The notes under the pieces were generated by a model. The model did no database searches and was not told the origin of the DNA. It was given only the letters and a program-made list of their open reading frames with translations. Position numbers and translations under genes: made by a program. Of a stretch of DNA of 64,000 bases, positions 1 to 7,670 are shown piece by piece. This DNA comes from GCA-2705995 sp965661625 (lineage in GTDB: Bacteria; Bacteroidota; Bacteroidia; Flavobacteriales_G; Salibacteraceae): contig CBFIEM010000004.1 in the NCBI GenBank assembly GCA_965661625.1, forward strand, positions 117,890-181,889. The letters run 5' to 3'. Position 1 is the stretch's first letter. Each line of letters opens with the position of its first letter.

Positions 1-91
1 GGCATTGAATCGCAAGCTTATTACAGGAGTGGGAATAATTTCGTGTAAACGGAAAAATTTCTCTGATAGCCTGAATACCTTTGCTGCAGTT

Positions 92-592
92 ATGAAAATT
101 AAGCACAGCAGTTTTTTATTACTCGGAGGAAATGAAGCAAATACACTCGTGCTTTTTGACCAAGTTCGAAATCATCTTGATACATCGAACAAAATGGGCA
201 TAGTGGAAGTCTCTTCGGTATACGCTAGTCCACCATGGGGGTTTGATGCAAATCGTGACTTTTACAATCAAGTAATGCACATCACTACATCGCTTTCTGC
301 ACAGGAATTGTTGAAACACCTATTATCGCTAGAAGAAAAATTAGGAAGAACTCGAAGTGAAAAATTAGGCTATCAGTCGAGGAGTATTGATATTGATATA
401 CTCTATTTTAATGCAGAGGTTATCGACACACCTATTCTCAAGATTCCTCACCCTCGATTGCACCTACGAAGATTTACCATGATGCCATTGGCAGAAATTG
501 CACCAAAGCACTTGCACCCTCAGTTAAAGCTAGATCAAGAAACGCTTCTCAGAAAATGCACAGACAAGTCTAACGTAACTCGAATCGCATGA
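92..592 (+). CDS. folK: HPPK, folate biosynthesis pyrophosphokinase
   Basis: 6-Hydroxymethyl-7,8-dihydropterin pyrophosphokinase moves a pyrophosphate from ATP to the pterin in folate synthesis, in the cytoplasm. The 166-residue product has the N-terminal LGGN (canonical LGSN) at residues 11-14 and the R-x-I-D-I-D metal-binding segment with D100 and D102, followed by the conserved IPHPR at 118-122. The open frame continues upstream to position 5, but the HPPK fold begins just after the ATG at 92, so I chose that start. The next gene overlaps it by four bases (ATGA), which implies one transcript. Length is normal for the family. Confidence 0.93.
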   Translation: MKIKHSSFLLLGGNEANTLVLFDQVRNHLDTSNKMGIVEVSSVYASPPWGFDANRDFYNQVMHITTSLSAQELLKHLLSLEEKLGRTRSEKLGYQSRSIDIDILYFNAEVIDTPILKIPHPRLHLRRFTMMPLAEIAPKHLHPQLKLDQETLLRKCTDKSNVTRIA

Positions 593-1221
593 AATATACG
601 TATGTCGCTATTGAAGGAATGATTGGTGCAGGAAAGACAACACTTGCTGAAATGCTTTCGGATGCGATGGACTTTAGACTTTACCGCGAACAATTCGAGG
701 AAAATCCTTTTCTCCCCTTGTTTTATAAAGACCCGAAGAAATACAACTTCCCCTTAGAAATGAGTTTTCTCGCAGAGCGATACAAACAACTTGCACAAGA
801 TCCACCAACACCAAGCCTATTTGATCATGGAATCATTTCAGACTTCATGTTCGAAAAGTGTTTGATCTTTGCAAAAACAAACTTGAGTAAAGAGGAGTTC
901 GAGCTATTCAGGCAATTCTATCATGCCATTAATCCAAGTTGGCCACAACCGCAACTTCTCGTTTACTTGTATACAACTCCGCAAGCTGCCTTGTCTAATA
1001 TTTTAAAACGAGGACGAACTTACGAGCAATCTATCCCACTCAAATACTTGGAAAAAGTGCAGCGTAACTATTTAGCCGTACTCAAACGCAAAAGGCATCA
1101 GGCTGTGTTAATATTGGATGTTTCCAATATGGATTTCGTTAAAAACCAAAGCGACTTCACAAAGCTTAAAAATGCCATTTGGAAAAACCATCCAATTGGA
1201 CTTTCTCATTTGCAGCTCTGA
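589..1221 (+). CDS. deoxynucleoside kinase
   Basis: Phosphorylates a deoxynucleoside in the salvage pathway. The 210-residue protein opens with a P-loop, GMIGAGKTT at 10-18, and carries the family's RGRTYEQ lid/substrate segment in the second half. The usual DRS/ERS signature is present only in a changed form (DHGIISD), so specificity (dG, dA or dC) cannot be assigned. It is translationally coupled to folK. A folK and deoxynucleoside kinase pair is common in Bacteroidota, which supports the call. The alternative, thymidylate kinase, is less likely because of the length and the N-terminal YVAIEG form. Confidence 0.88.
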   Translation: MKYTYVAIEGMIGAGKTTLAEMLSDAMDFRLYREQFEENPFLPLFYKDPKKYNFPLEMSFLAERYKQLAQDPPTPSLFDHGIISDFMFEKCLIFAKTNLSKEEFELFRQFYHAINPSWPQPQLLVYLYTTPQAALSNILKRGRTYEQSIPLKYLEKVQRNYLAVLKRKRHQAVLILDVSNMDFVKNQSDFTKLKNAIWKNHPIGLSHLQL

Positions 1222-1256
1222 ACCCCATGAATACTGAAATCATACCCGTTTCAATA

Positions 1257-1287
1257 TTTGTTTTTTTGAAACATTAGAGTAGCTTTG
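1257..1287 (+). promoter_or_regulatory. Bacteroidota-type promoter for the TPR lipoprotein gene
   Basis: TTTG at 1257-1260 is followed after 19 bases by TAGCTTTG at 1280-1287. This fits the Bacteroidota consensus TTTG-N19-TAnnTTTG. Initiation near 1294 puts the ATG at 1324 about 30 bases downstream and excludes the longer reading-frame start at 1285. Confidence 0.65.
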
Positions 1288-1323
1288 CTCCCAAATCTTT
1301 TGAAAGACAAAACTTTATTAGAA

Positions 1324-3033
1324 ATGAAAATCAACTCCCTCAAAACGTTACCATTGGCAGCAGCAATTGCTATTGGACTAGTTTCCTGCAATCCATTGAA
1401 GAAAATGGAGAAAAATGCAGAGATCATTGAGTTCACTGCCACTCCAGACCCCATAGAAATGCATGGAGATAGCGTGGAAGTAATCGTAAATGGTACATTT
1501 CCTACTAAATATTTTCACAAGCTAGCACAGGTCGTTGTTACGCCTGTTTTCAAGAAGGATTCAGTAACTGTTAAAGAGTTTGACTCAATGCAGTTTCAAG
1601 GTGAGCGTCTTGAAGAAGAGGGTTACGACAAAATCAAATTCATGGAAGGAGGCAAATTTGAGTTCACAACCAAGCTTCCTTATGAAGAGGCAATGCAAAA
1701 AGGAAAGCTGTTTGCTAAACTTGATGCTACCTATAAAGCAAAGCAACAATCACTTGGTGAGATTTTTATCGCTGAAGGGACTGTTACTACTTCTGCTTTG
1801 GTTATGTCAGATGATCGCCCAATTATAGGTGCTGACAATTTCGAGCGCATTACAACTGAAAACCTTAAGGCTACAATTAATTACCTCATCAACTCATCTC
1901 AAGTTCGATCTACAGAAACTCGTGATGAAGACATGACTCAGTTAGCTGAAGACATTAAGATGCGTGCAGCTGATAGCACCTATATGTTCAAGAAACTTGC
2001 AGTAATGGGGTATGCTTCACCTGATGGTGAAATTAGCTTGAATGACAACCTTGCAAACGATCGTGCTGCTTCTGCTGGAAAAGCAGTTGAGCGCATCCTC
2101 AGCAGAAACAAAGCCGAAACTGAAAAAGAAGACCTAGCTGCTTATGAAGGAGCTGGGGAAGACTGGGCTGGCTTCAAACGCGAAATGCAAAATTCAGACA
2201 TTGAGGATAAAGAGTTGATCTTACGTGTTCTTGAAATGTATACAGACAACGCTAAGCGCGAGCAAGAAATTAAAAACTTAGCTGCCACTTATGTTGAAGT
2301 TGCTGATAAAATTTTACCAAAATTACGTCGTGCAGAAATCACCCTTACAGTTGACAAAGTTGGGAGAACTGATGAGCAAATCGCTGAATTAGCTGCAAAT
2401 GATCCTGCTCAACTGAATGTAGAAGAAATTCTATACGCTGCCACATTGACGAATGACATGAACCAGAAATTAGACATCTATCAGAAAGCTGCACAGCACT
2501 TTCCTGAAGACTGGAGAACTCATAACAATGTTGGATACTTATACTTATTACAAAACAAGTTAGCGGAAGCTGAAACACAGTTCAATAAAGCAAATAGTGT
2601 AGAGAACACACCAGTAGTAAACAATAACCTTGGAGTTATTGCTCGCTTGAATGGTGATCGCGCGATGGCTGCTGAGTACTATGACAAAGCAAACGGAGCA
2701 GGTAAAGATGTTAATTACAATAAAGGAATTGTAAACATAAAAGACGGCGACTACGAAGACGCAGTTTCTAACCTATCTGGCTTTGATAGCTTCAATACAG
2801 CGCTTGCTCAATATTTGAATGGAGATGCTGATGCAGCAATGAGCACTTTAGAAAATAGTGAAGAGGGAAAAACTGCAGAAGGTTATTACTTGAAAGCTGT
2901 TATCGGAGCTTCACAAGACAACAAGGAATTAGTAATGAGCAACCTGAAAACAGCTGTTAGTAAAGATGCTTCAATGAAACAACAAGCTATGAACGACGTA
3001 TCATTCTCGAAATACGATCTTTCAAGCTTATAA
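1324..3033 (+). CDS. lipoprotein with OmpA-like and TPR regions
   Basis: A 569-residue protein of unknown function. It starts with a lipoprotein signal (LPLAAAIAIGLVSC, lipid Cys near residue 22). A region near residues 225-260 resembles the OmpA peptidoglycan-binding fold (GYASPDGE followed by NDNLANDRA), and residues about 370-480 look like tetratricopeptide repeats (YQKAAQHFPEDWRTHNNVGY is the clearest). The expected location is the periplasmic face of a membrane, attached to the wall, acting as a scaffold. It is monocistronic: a consensus promoter lies upstream and a strong terminator follows 22 bases after the stop. The start was chosen from the signal peptide and promoter position. Confidence 0.7.
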   Translation: MKINSLKTLPLAAAIAIGLVSCNPLKKMEKNAEIIEFTATPDPIEMHGDSVEVIVNGTFPTKYFHKLAQVVVTPVFKKDSVTVKEFDSMQFQGERLEEEGYDKIKFMEGGKFEFTTKLPYEEAMQKGKLFAKLDATYKAKQQSLGEIFIAEGTVTTSALVMSDDRPIIGADNFERITTENLKATINYLINSSQVRSTETRDEDMTQLAEDIKMRAADSTYMFKKLAVMGYASPDGEISLNDNLANDRAASAGKAVERILSRNKAETEKEDLAAYEGAGEDWAGFKREMQNSDIEDKELILRVLEMYTDNAKREQEIKNLAATYVEVADKILPKLRRAEITLTVDKVGRTDEQIAELAANDPAQLNVEEILYAATLTNDMNQKLDIYQKAAQHFPEDWRTHNNVGYLYLLQNKLAEAETQFNKANSVENTPVVNNNLGVIARLNGDRAMAAEYYDKANGAGKDVNYNKGIVNIKDGDYEDAVSNLSGFDSFNTALAQYLNGDADAAMSTLENSEEGKTAEGYYLKAVIGASQDNKELVMSNLKTAVSKDASMKQQAMNDVSFSKYDLSSL

Positions 3034-3055
3034 GTTTTGTATAAAGGATTAAACA

Positions 3056-3088
3056 AAAAGCCACTGGTTCAAACCAGTGGCTTTTTTT
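3056..3088 (+). terminator. rho-independent terminator
   Basis: GCCACTGGTT at 3060-3069 pairs with AACCAGTGGC at 3072-3081 and is followed by seven T. A-tract on the 5' side makes it potentially bidirectional. It ends the TPR lipoprotein transcript. Confidence 0.85.
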
Positions 3089-3120
3089 GTGTTTCAGAAA
3101 TCAATATCTTCACGCTCGTT

Positions 3121-3333
3121 ATGAAACATGTACTGAATTTCATTCTTCTCATTGCTTTAGCTAGTTCTTTTGGTAACTGCAGGAAGTGCTATGATTGCAA
3201 AAAGCAGATTGTTATAGAAGATCGCGACGGCAACCTGGTCAAAACTGATGTTTACGACGAGGAGGAAGCTTGCAAAAATCGTGAAAAGGATAAGTACGAA
3301 GATGATGGCTATACCTGCACATCACAACTTTAA
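3121..3333 (+). CDS. small cysteine lipoprotein, copy 1
   Basis: Unrecognised 70-residue secreted protein. It has a hydrophobic signal (FILLIALASSFGNC) and then the cysteine spacing C-x2-C-x2-C (NCRKCYDC), a charged acidic/basic body and a C-terminal DDGYTCT. The first Cys could be a lipid-attachment site, although Asn at -1 is not ideal. The frame is open upstream through the terminator, but the signal peptide begins at the ATG at 3121. The next gene encodes a related protein with the same Cys spacing and a similar ending, so the pair looks like a tandem duplication. Confidence 0.6.
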   Translation: MKHVLNFILLIALASSFGNCRKCYDCKKQIVIEDRDGNLVKTDVYDEEEACKNREKDKYEDDGYTCTSQL

Positions 3334-3376
3334 CGCACTAATTATTATATTTGACAATCATTCAATTATTATAAAC

Positions 3377-3571
3377 ATGAAGAAATTAATACTTGGGTTA
3401 TCGATTATCGCCACATCATTCTTTAGCGTTTCATGCGAGCAGTGTGTAACATGTACTTTTGATGATCCCGACCAAGGTGTAATTGAAGATAATTTTTGTG
3501 GCAGTGGAGCTACACTCGAAGATCAAGAGACGCTTCACGAGGATAATGGCTGGTCTTGTACAAACGATTAG
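3377..3571 (+). CDS. small cysteine lipoprotein, copy 2
   Basis: Unrecognised 64-residue lipoprotein with a good signal and lipobox (FFSVSC). After the lipid Cys come CEQCVTC, an acidic body with one further Cys, and DNGWSCTND at the end. The C-x2-C-x2-C start and the D-[DN]-G-[YW]-[ST]-C-T end match the preceding gene. A TATATTTG at 3346-3353 could be a -7 element, but I see no -33 box. The last four bases overlap the end of the converging RNA methylase gene. Function unknown; a metal- or disulfide-stabilised envelope peptide is only a guess. Confidence 0.6.
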   Translation: MKKLILGLSIIATSFFSVSCEQCVTCTFDDPDQGVIEDNFCGSGATLEDQETLHEDNGWSCTND

Positions 3572-4101
3572 GTCATCAACTGCCTGTAAGCCTCCCAAAG
3601 AACTATTCCTGCACTAACTGAAACATTTAAAGAGTGCTTTGTACCTGATTGTGGAATTTCTACAATTTCATCTGCTATATCGAGTAGACTATCGGTTACG
3701 CCAAATACTTCATTTCCAAAAATGAGTACGCATTTTTCAGTTGTTTCAAAAGCGACATCTTGCAACCATGTCTTCTGAGTGGCCTGTTCTATTGCTATAA
3801 CTTTGTATCCTTTCCGCTTTAACCCAGTCACAGCACTCAAAGCGTCTTCAGCATACTCCCATTCCATTGATTCAGTAGCGCCTAAAGCTGTGCGATGAAT
3901 ATCCTTGTGTGGAGGAACTGCTGTTATTCCGCATAATACAATACGCTCAACTGCAAACGCATCACTTGTTCTAAAAAATGACCCAATATTATTCAGACTT
4001 CGAATATTATCTAGAACAACTGAAACCCCCATCTTCTCAAGCTTTTTAAACTCGCTGAGTGATGGCCTGTCTAACTCTTCATTCTTCAATTTTCTGTTCA
4101 T
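3568..4101 (-). CDS. SpoU-family RNA 2'-O-methyltransferase
   Basis: AdoMet-dependent methylase of the SPOUT superfamily acting on tRNA or rRNA ribose. All three knot motifs are visible: NIGSFFRT near residue 41 (motif 1, with the catalytic Arg), FGNEVFGV near 130 (motif 2), and IPQSG followed by SLNVSVSAGI near 150-170 (motif 3). The protein has 177 residues and no N-terminal substrate-binding domain beyond about 25 residues, like TrmH/TrmL-type minimal enzymes. The target nucleotide cannot be told. It converges on the small lipoprotein gene and overlaps it by four bases. Confidence 0.88.
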   Translation of the reverse strand: MNRKLKNEELDRPSLSEFKKLEKMGVSVVLDNIRSLNNIGSFFRTSDAFAVERIVLCGITAVPPHKDIHRTALGATESMEWEYAEDALSAVTGLKRKGYKVIAIEQATQKTWLQDVAFETTEKCVLIFGNEVFGVTDSLLDIADEIVEIPQSGTKHSLNVSVSAGIVLWEAYRQLMT

Positions 4102-4177
4102 AATTCTTTATAACTTGGAGTAGCATCAGACTGCATCCTGTTCAGAAGGTTATAATTTTACACAAAACGAAGGTACT

Positions 4178-6790
4178 TTGAGCGGAAAAAAGAACGCACA
4201 AAAATCAGCGGAAACTCCGTTGATGAAACAATATAACAGCATTAAGTCTAAGCACCCTGATGCTTTACTACTTTTCCGTGTTGGAGATTTTTACGAAACA
4301 TTCGGAAGTGATGCAATTAAAGCCAGTAAAATACTTGGAATAGTTCTTACACAACGTAAAAATGGTGCCGCTGCTCAAATTGAGCTCGCTGGATTTCCGC
4401 ATCACTCTTTAGACACCTATTTACCAAAACTCGTTCGCGCCGGTCAGCGAGTTGCCATCTGTGATCAATTAGAAGACCCTAAGGCAACAAAAAAGATTGT
4501 TAAACGGGGAATTACGGAATTAGTTACACCCGGGGTAACATTGAGTGATCAGGTGCTCGAACATAAAAAAAACAATTTCCTAGCCGCAGTGCACTTCGAT
4601 AAAAAGGTTTTTGGGGTTTCGTTCTTAGACATATCTACAGGTGAGTTTTTGACAGCACAAGGAAATCAACCTTACATTGATAAGCTTTTACAATCATTCA
4701 GTCCAAGCGAAGTGCTAATTGACCGCAGGTTTGCCCAACAGTTTGCACAAACGTTTGGACAATCGTACTTCACGTATTACTTGGATGACTGGATTTTTAA
4801 TCCTGAATTTGGACAGGAAACACTACTCAAACAATTTGGCACTAAGTCATTAAAAGGGTTTGGCATAGAAGGGTTAACAGCTGGTATAATTGCAAGTGGT
4901 GCATGTTTGCATTACCTCTCGGCAACTGAACATCATCAAACACAGCACATTCAAAAAATTTCACGGATTGAGGAAAATGAGCATGTGTGGCTTGATCGGT
5001 TTACCATTCGCAACCTTGAGTTATTCAATAGCCCCAATCAAGGTGCTCGTACGCTTATCGACATCCTCGATAAAACTGCTTCTCCTATGGGGGCGCGTCA
5101 AATGCGAAGGTGGATGGCATTGCCTTTAAAAAATGAAGCTCAAATCAAACAACGACACGATATTGTTGACTACTTCATGTCTCATGAGACGTTAACCGAT
5201 TTGTGTGTTTCTCATATTGGACAAATGGGAGACCTTGAGCGCCTTATTTCAAAAGTTGCCGTTCAGCGTATTAATCCGCGTGAATTACTTCATCTAAAAA
5301 AAGGGCTCCAGGCGATCATTCCTATAAAAACTGCCTGTACAGAGTCAAACTCTGAACCGCTTAGCGCTTATGGCGATCAACTACACCCATGTGAGCAGAT
5401 AATTCAAAAACTACACGCTACTTTAGCTTCTGAAGCTCCTGCTCAATTGGTCAAAGGAGGAGTCATTGCCAATGGGGTGAACAAAGAACTCGATGAGCTC
5501 AGAGGCCTAGCTCATACTTCCAAAGATTTCCTCGCACAAATGCAAAAGCGAGAAATGGAAAACACTGGCATTACCTCCCTTAAAGTATCCTACAACAATG
5601 TATTTGGATACTATTTCGAAGTGAGAAATACACATAAAGATAAGGTTCCAGAAGCCTGGATTCGCAAACAAACCCTTGTCAATGCAGAAAGATATATCAC
5701 TCCTGAACTAAAAGAATATGAGTCCAAGATTCTTGGCGCCGAAGACAAAATAAGGGTTCTAGAAGCAACACTTTTCCAAGAACTCGTAAAAGAAACAGCC
5801 GCTTACACAGATGCCATTCAAGCCAACTCCATTCGAATCGCTAGCCTTGACTGCCTCTTGTCTTTTGCCTCGCTAGCCAAAATCAATAATTACTGTCGCC
5901 CATTAGTCTCGAATGACCTCGAGCTAGATATTACAGGAGGTAGACACCCCGTTATTGAACAGCAACTCTCTGAAGATCAAGCGTATGTATCCAACGATGT
6001 CCGGCTTCAGAACGATGACCAACAAATTCTAATGATTACTGGCCCAAACATGAGTGGGAAATCTGCTTTGTTACGACAAACTGCCTTAATCGTACTTATG
6101 GCTCAAATGGGTTCTTTTGTCCCGGCTGATGCTGCCCAAATTGGAATCATTGATAAATTATTTACCCGTGTAGGTGCATCAGATAATATATCAATGGGGG
6201 AATCCACATTCATGGTAGAAATGAATGAAACCGCCAGCATCCTAAACAACCTTTCTGAGCGCAGCCTTATTTTACTCGATGAAATCGGACGAGGAACAAG
6301 CACTTATGATGGTATCAGTATTGCTTGGGCTATAGCTGAATTTATCCACACTCACAAAGCGGCACCTAAAACACTCTTTGCCACCCATTATCACGAATTA
6401 AATGAAATGTCCAAGTCTTTTCCTAGGATCAGAAACTACAACGTATCAATTAAGGAGGTTGACCATAAGATTGTATTCCTTAGAAAACTTGTACCAGGAG
6501 GTAGTAACCATAGTTTTGGTATTCATGTTGCGAAACTTGCAGGTATCCCCAAAGAAGTTTTACTCAACGCTCAACAAGTCTTACACCAATTGGAGTCAAA
6601 TCATGCAAACAAATCTGCACCAAGTGATTTATCGGCCAACAAAGACGACATGCAACTGAGTTTCTTTCAATTAGACGACCCAACTCTTGTTCAAATTAAA
6701 CAAGAACTACAGTCGCTTGATATCAATAGCCTAACCCCCGTAGAAGCCCTCCTGAAACTGAATGAAATTAAAAAGCACATTGGCGCATAA
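4178..6790 (+). CDS. mutS: DNA mismatch repair ATPase MutS
   Basis: Recognises mismatches and starts repair. In 870 residues the mismatch-reading motif GDFYETF (F38, E40), the Walker A GPNMSGKS at 622-629 and the Walker B/signature LLDEIGRGTSTYDG (D701, E702) are all present, as is the late helix-turn-helix GGSNHSFGIHVAKLAG. No in-frame ATG precedes the conserved N-terminus. The first is M16, inside the conserved ETPLMKQY, so I accept the TTG at 4178. Full-length with all key motifs. It is followed by two tRNA genes on the same strand that have their own promoter. Confidence 0.96.
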   Translation: MSGKKNAQKSAETPLMKQYNSIKSKHPDALLLFRVGDFYETFGSDAIKASKILGIVLTQRKNGAAAQIELAGFPHHSLDTYLPKLVRAGQRVAICDQLEDPKATKKIVKRGITELVTPGVTLSDQVLEHKKNNFLAAVHFDKKVFGVSFLDISTGEFLTAQGNQPYIDKLLQSFSPSEVLIDRRFAQQFAQTFGQSYFTYYLDDWIFNPEFGQETLLKQFGTKSLKGFGIEGLTAGIIASGACLHYLSATEHHQTQHIQKISRIEENEHVWLDRFTIRNLELFNSPNQGARTLIDILDKTASPMGARQMRRWMALPLKNEAQIKQRHDIVDYFMSHETLTDLCVSHIGQMGDLERLISKVAVQRINPRELLHLKKGLQAIIPIKTACTESNSEPLSAYGDQLHPCEQIIQKLHATLASEAPAQLVKGGVIANGVNKELDELRGLAHTSKDFLAQMQKREMENTGITSLKVSYNNVFGYYFEVRNTHKDKVPEAWIRKQTLVNAERYITPELKEYESKILGAEDKIRVLEATLFQELVKETAAYTDAIQANSIRIASLDCLLSFASLAKINNYCRPLVSNDLELDITGGRHPVIEQQLSEDQAYVSNDVRLQNDDQQILMITGPNMSGKSALLRQTALIVLMAQMGSFVPADAAQIGIIDKLFTRVGASDNISMGESTFMVEMNETASILNNLSERSLILLDEIGRGTSTYDGISIAWAIAEFIHTHKAAPKTLFATHYHELNEMSKSFPRIRNYNVSIKEVDHKIVFLRKLVPGGSNHSFGIHVAKLAGIPKEVLLNAQQVLHQLESNHANKSAPSDLSANKDDMQLSFFQLDDPTLVQIKQELQSLDINSLTPVEALLKLNEIKKHIGA

Positions 6791-6807
6791 TGACAACTCA
6801 TTTTTGT

Positions 6808-6837
6808 TTTGATGATTCGATTTTTTAGCTACTTTTG
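6808..6837 (+). promoter_or_regulatory. promoter for tRNA-Gly
   Basis: TTTG at 6808-6811 and TACTTTTG at 6830-6837, separated by 18 bases, match the TTTG/TAnnTTTG promoter. The predicted start lies only a few bases before the tRNA 5' end at 6847, as expected for a stable RNA gene. Confidence 0.65.
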
Positions 6838-6846
6838 TTGCCCCTT

Positions 6847-6919
<73 letters not shown>

Positions 6920-6924
6920 CAACT

Positions 6925-6950
6925 CCCTTCCTGACGTGGAAGGGTTTTTT
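6925..6950 (+). terminator. terminator after tRNA-Gly
   Basis: CCCTTCC (6925-6931) and GGAAGGG (6938-6944) form a 7-bp stem with a 6-base loop, followed by six T. It separates the two tRNA genes. Confidence 0.8.
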
Positions 6951-6978
6951 GTTTTCACGGTCAATACAAAAGTTTGAC

Positions 6979-6986
6979 TAATTTTG
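6979..6986 (+). promoter_or_regulatory. candidate -7 element for tRNA-Leu
   Basis: TAATTTTG fits TAnnTTTG exactly and lies 7 bases before the tRNA-Leu 5' end. No well-spaced TTTG is visible upstream, so only the -7 box is claimed. Confidence 0.45.
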
Positions 6987-6993
6987 ACATTCC

Positions 6994-7078
6994 GCTCGGG
7001 TGGTGGAATTGGTAGACACGAGGGACTTAAAATCCCTTGACCATTGCGGTCGTGCGGGTTCAAGTCCCGCCCCGAGTA
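6994..7078 (+). tRNA. tRNA-Leu (anticodon TAA)
   Basis: 85-base class II tRNA with a long variable arm. Acceptor GCTCGGG/CCCGAGT, anticodon stem AGGGA/TCCCT around CTTAAAA (anticodon TAA), and T arm GCGGG-TTCAAGT-CCCGC. Discriminator A. The TGGTGGAATTGGTAGACACG D region is typical of bacterial tRNA-Leu. Confidence 0.95.
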
Positions 7079-7080
7079 CA

Positions 7081-7117
7081 AGGAACGCTTCACACATGAG
7101 GTGTTCCTTTTTTTTTT
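7081..7117 (+). terminator. terminator after tRNA-Leu
   Basis: AGGAACGC (7081-7088) pairs with GTGTTCCT (7101-7108), with one G-T pair, and is followed by about ten T. It begins almost at the tRNA 3' end. Confidence 0.8.
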
Positions 7118-7200
7118 GCGTGCCCCTTCGGGTCAGGCTATTCGCGGTACCTTTTAAGTGCTATTGCACTTAAAAGGATGCTGCCGCTATCCTTCACGCA
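7117..7200. repeat. 84-base palindromic element
   Basis: Outer arms TGCGTG (7117-7122) and CACGCA (7195-7200) enclose a perfect 12-bp hairpin: CCTTTTAAGTGC at 7150-7161, loop TATT, GCACTTAAAAGG at 7166-7177. Between them lie GC-rich segments (CCCCTTCGGG, then GCTGCCGC on the other side). It is non-coding and more GC-rich than its surroundings. The form suggests a REP/MITE-like intergenic repeat. I found no second copy in this window. Confidence 0.55.
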
Positions 7201-7400
7201 TGTAAAGCATCCACTGGATATAAAAACACGTTATACTTTTCGTATCTTTACTTCAGCCGGCGTGTGAATGTGCCGATTTGACCAGATTTTAAATTAGCAT
7301 TATTACCTATTGGTTAAATTTAGATAGAACTAACTAACTCGTTCCCCACAAAATCCAAAAAAACCTTAGTTTCGCTAACTTAAATCGCGCCTCCAAATAA
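7201..7400. other. intergenic stretch before the basic lipoprotein gene
   Basis: AT-rich sequence after the palindromic element. I see no ORF, stable RNA or exact TAnnTTTG box in it. TATCTTTA at 7243-7250 and TAGTTTCG near 7367 each differ by one base from the -7 consensus and could serve the gene at 7401. Confidence 0.35.
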
Positions 7401-7670
7401 ATGGTGAAAATCAGAAGATATATATCATTCATCCTCGTCGTTATTGGCTTGTTACTCTTCGCTTCAGGCTGTTCACAGCGAGTATACTATTCTTCTGAAC
7501 GTGTTTATAAAGCACGTAAGGAGCAAAACAAACGACTAAAACGTCGTGGGTATTCGAACCAGCAATACCGGAGAAGTCGCAAGCGCAGAATGGGCGGACA
7601 CAAACGCAGGAACTTCAGCAAGAAAAAATATAAAAAATATGGCTCTGCTAAGAGCAAAGGTCGTCGTTAG
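7401..7670 (+). CDS. very basic small lipoprotein
   Basis: Unrecognised 89-residue protein. Residues 1-24 form a lipoprotein signal (VVIGLLLFASGC, lipid Cys 24). Of the 65 residues after the Cys, 28 are Lys or Arg, only two are acidic (both Glu), and Tyr, Ser, Asn and Gly make up much of the rest. There is no Pro or further Cys in the tail. It should be a membrane-tethered, unfolded polycation. Contact with LPS phosphate, peptidoglycan or extracellular polyanions is possible, but nothing in the sequence identifies the partner. The stop overlaps the end of the converging waaA by four bases. Confidence 0.6.
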   Translation: MVKIRRYISFILVVIGLLLFASGCSQRVYYSSERVYKARKEQNKRLKRRGYSNQQYRRSRKRRMGGHKRRNFSKKKYKKYGSAKSKGRR

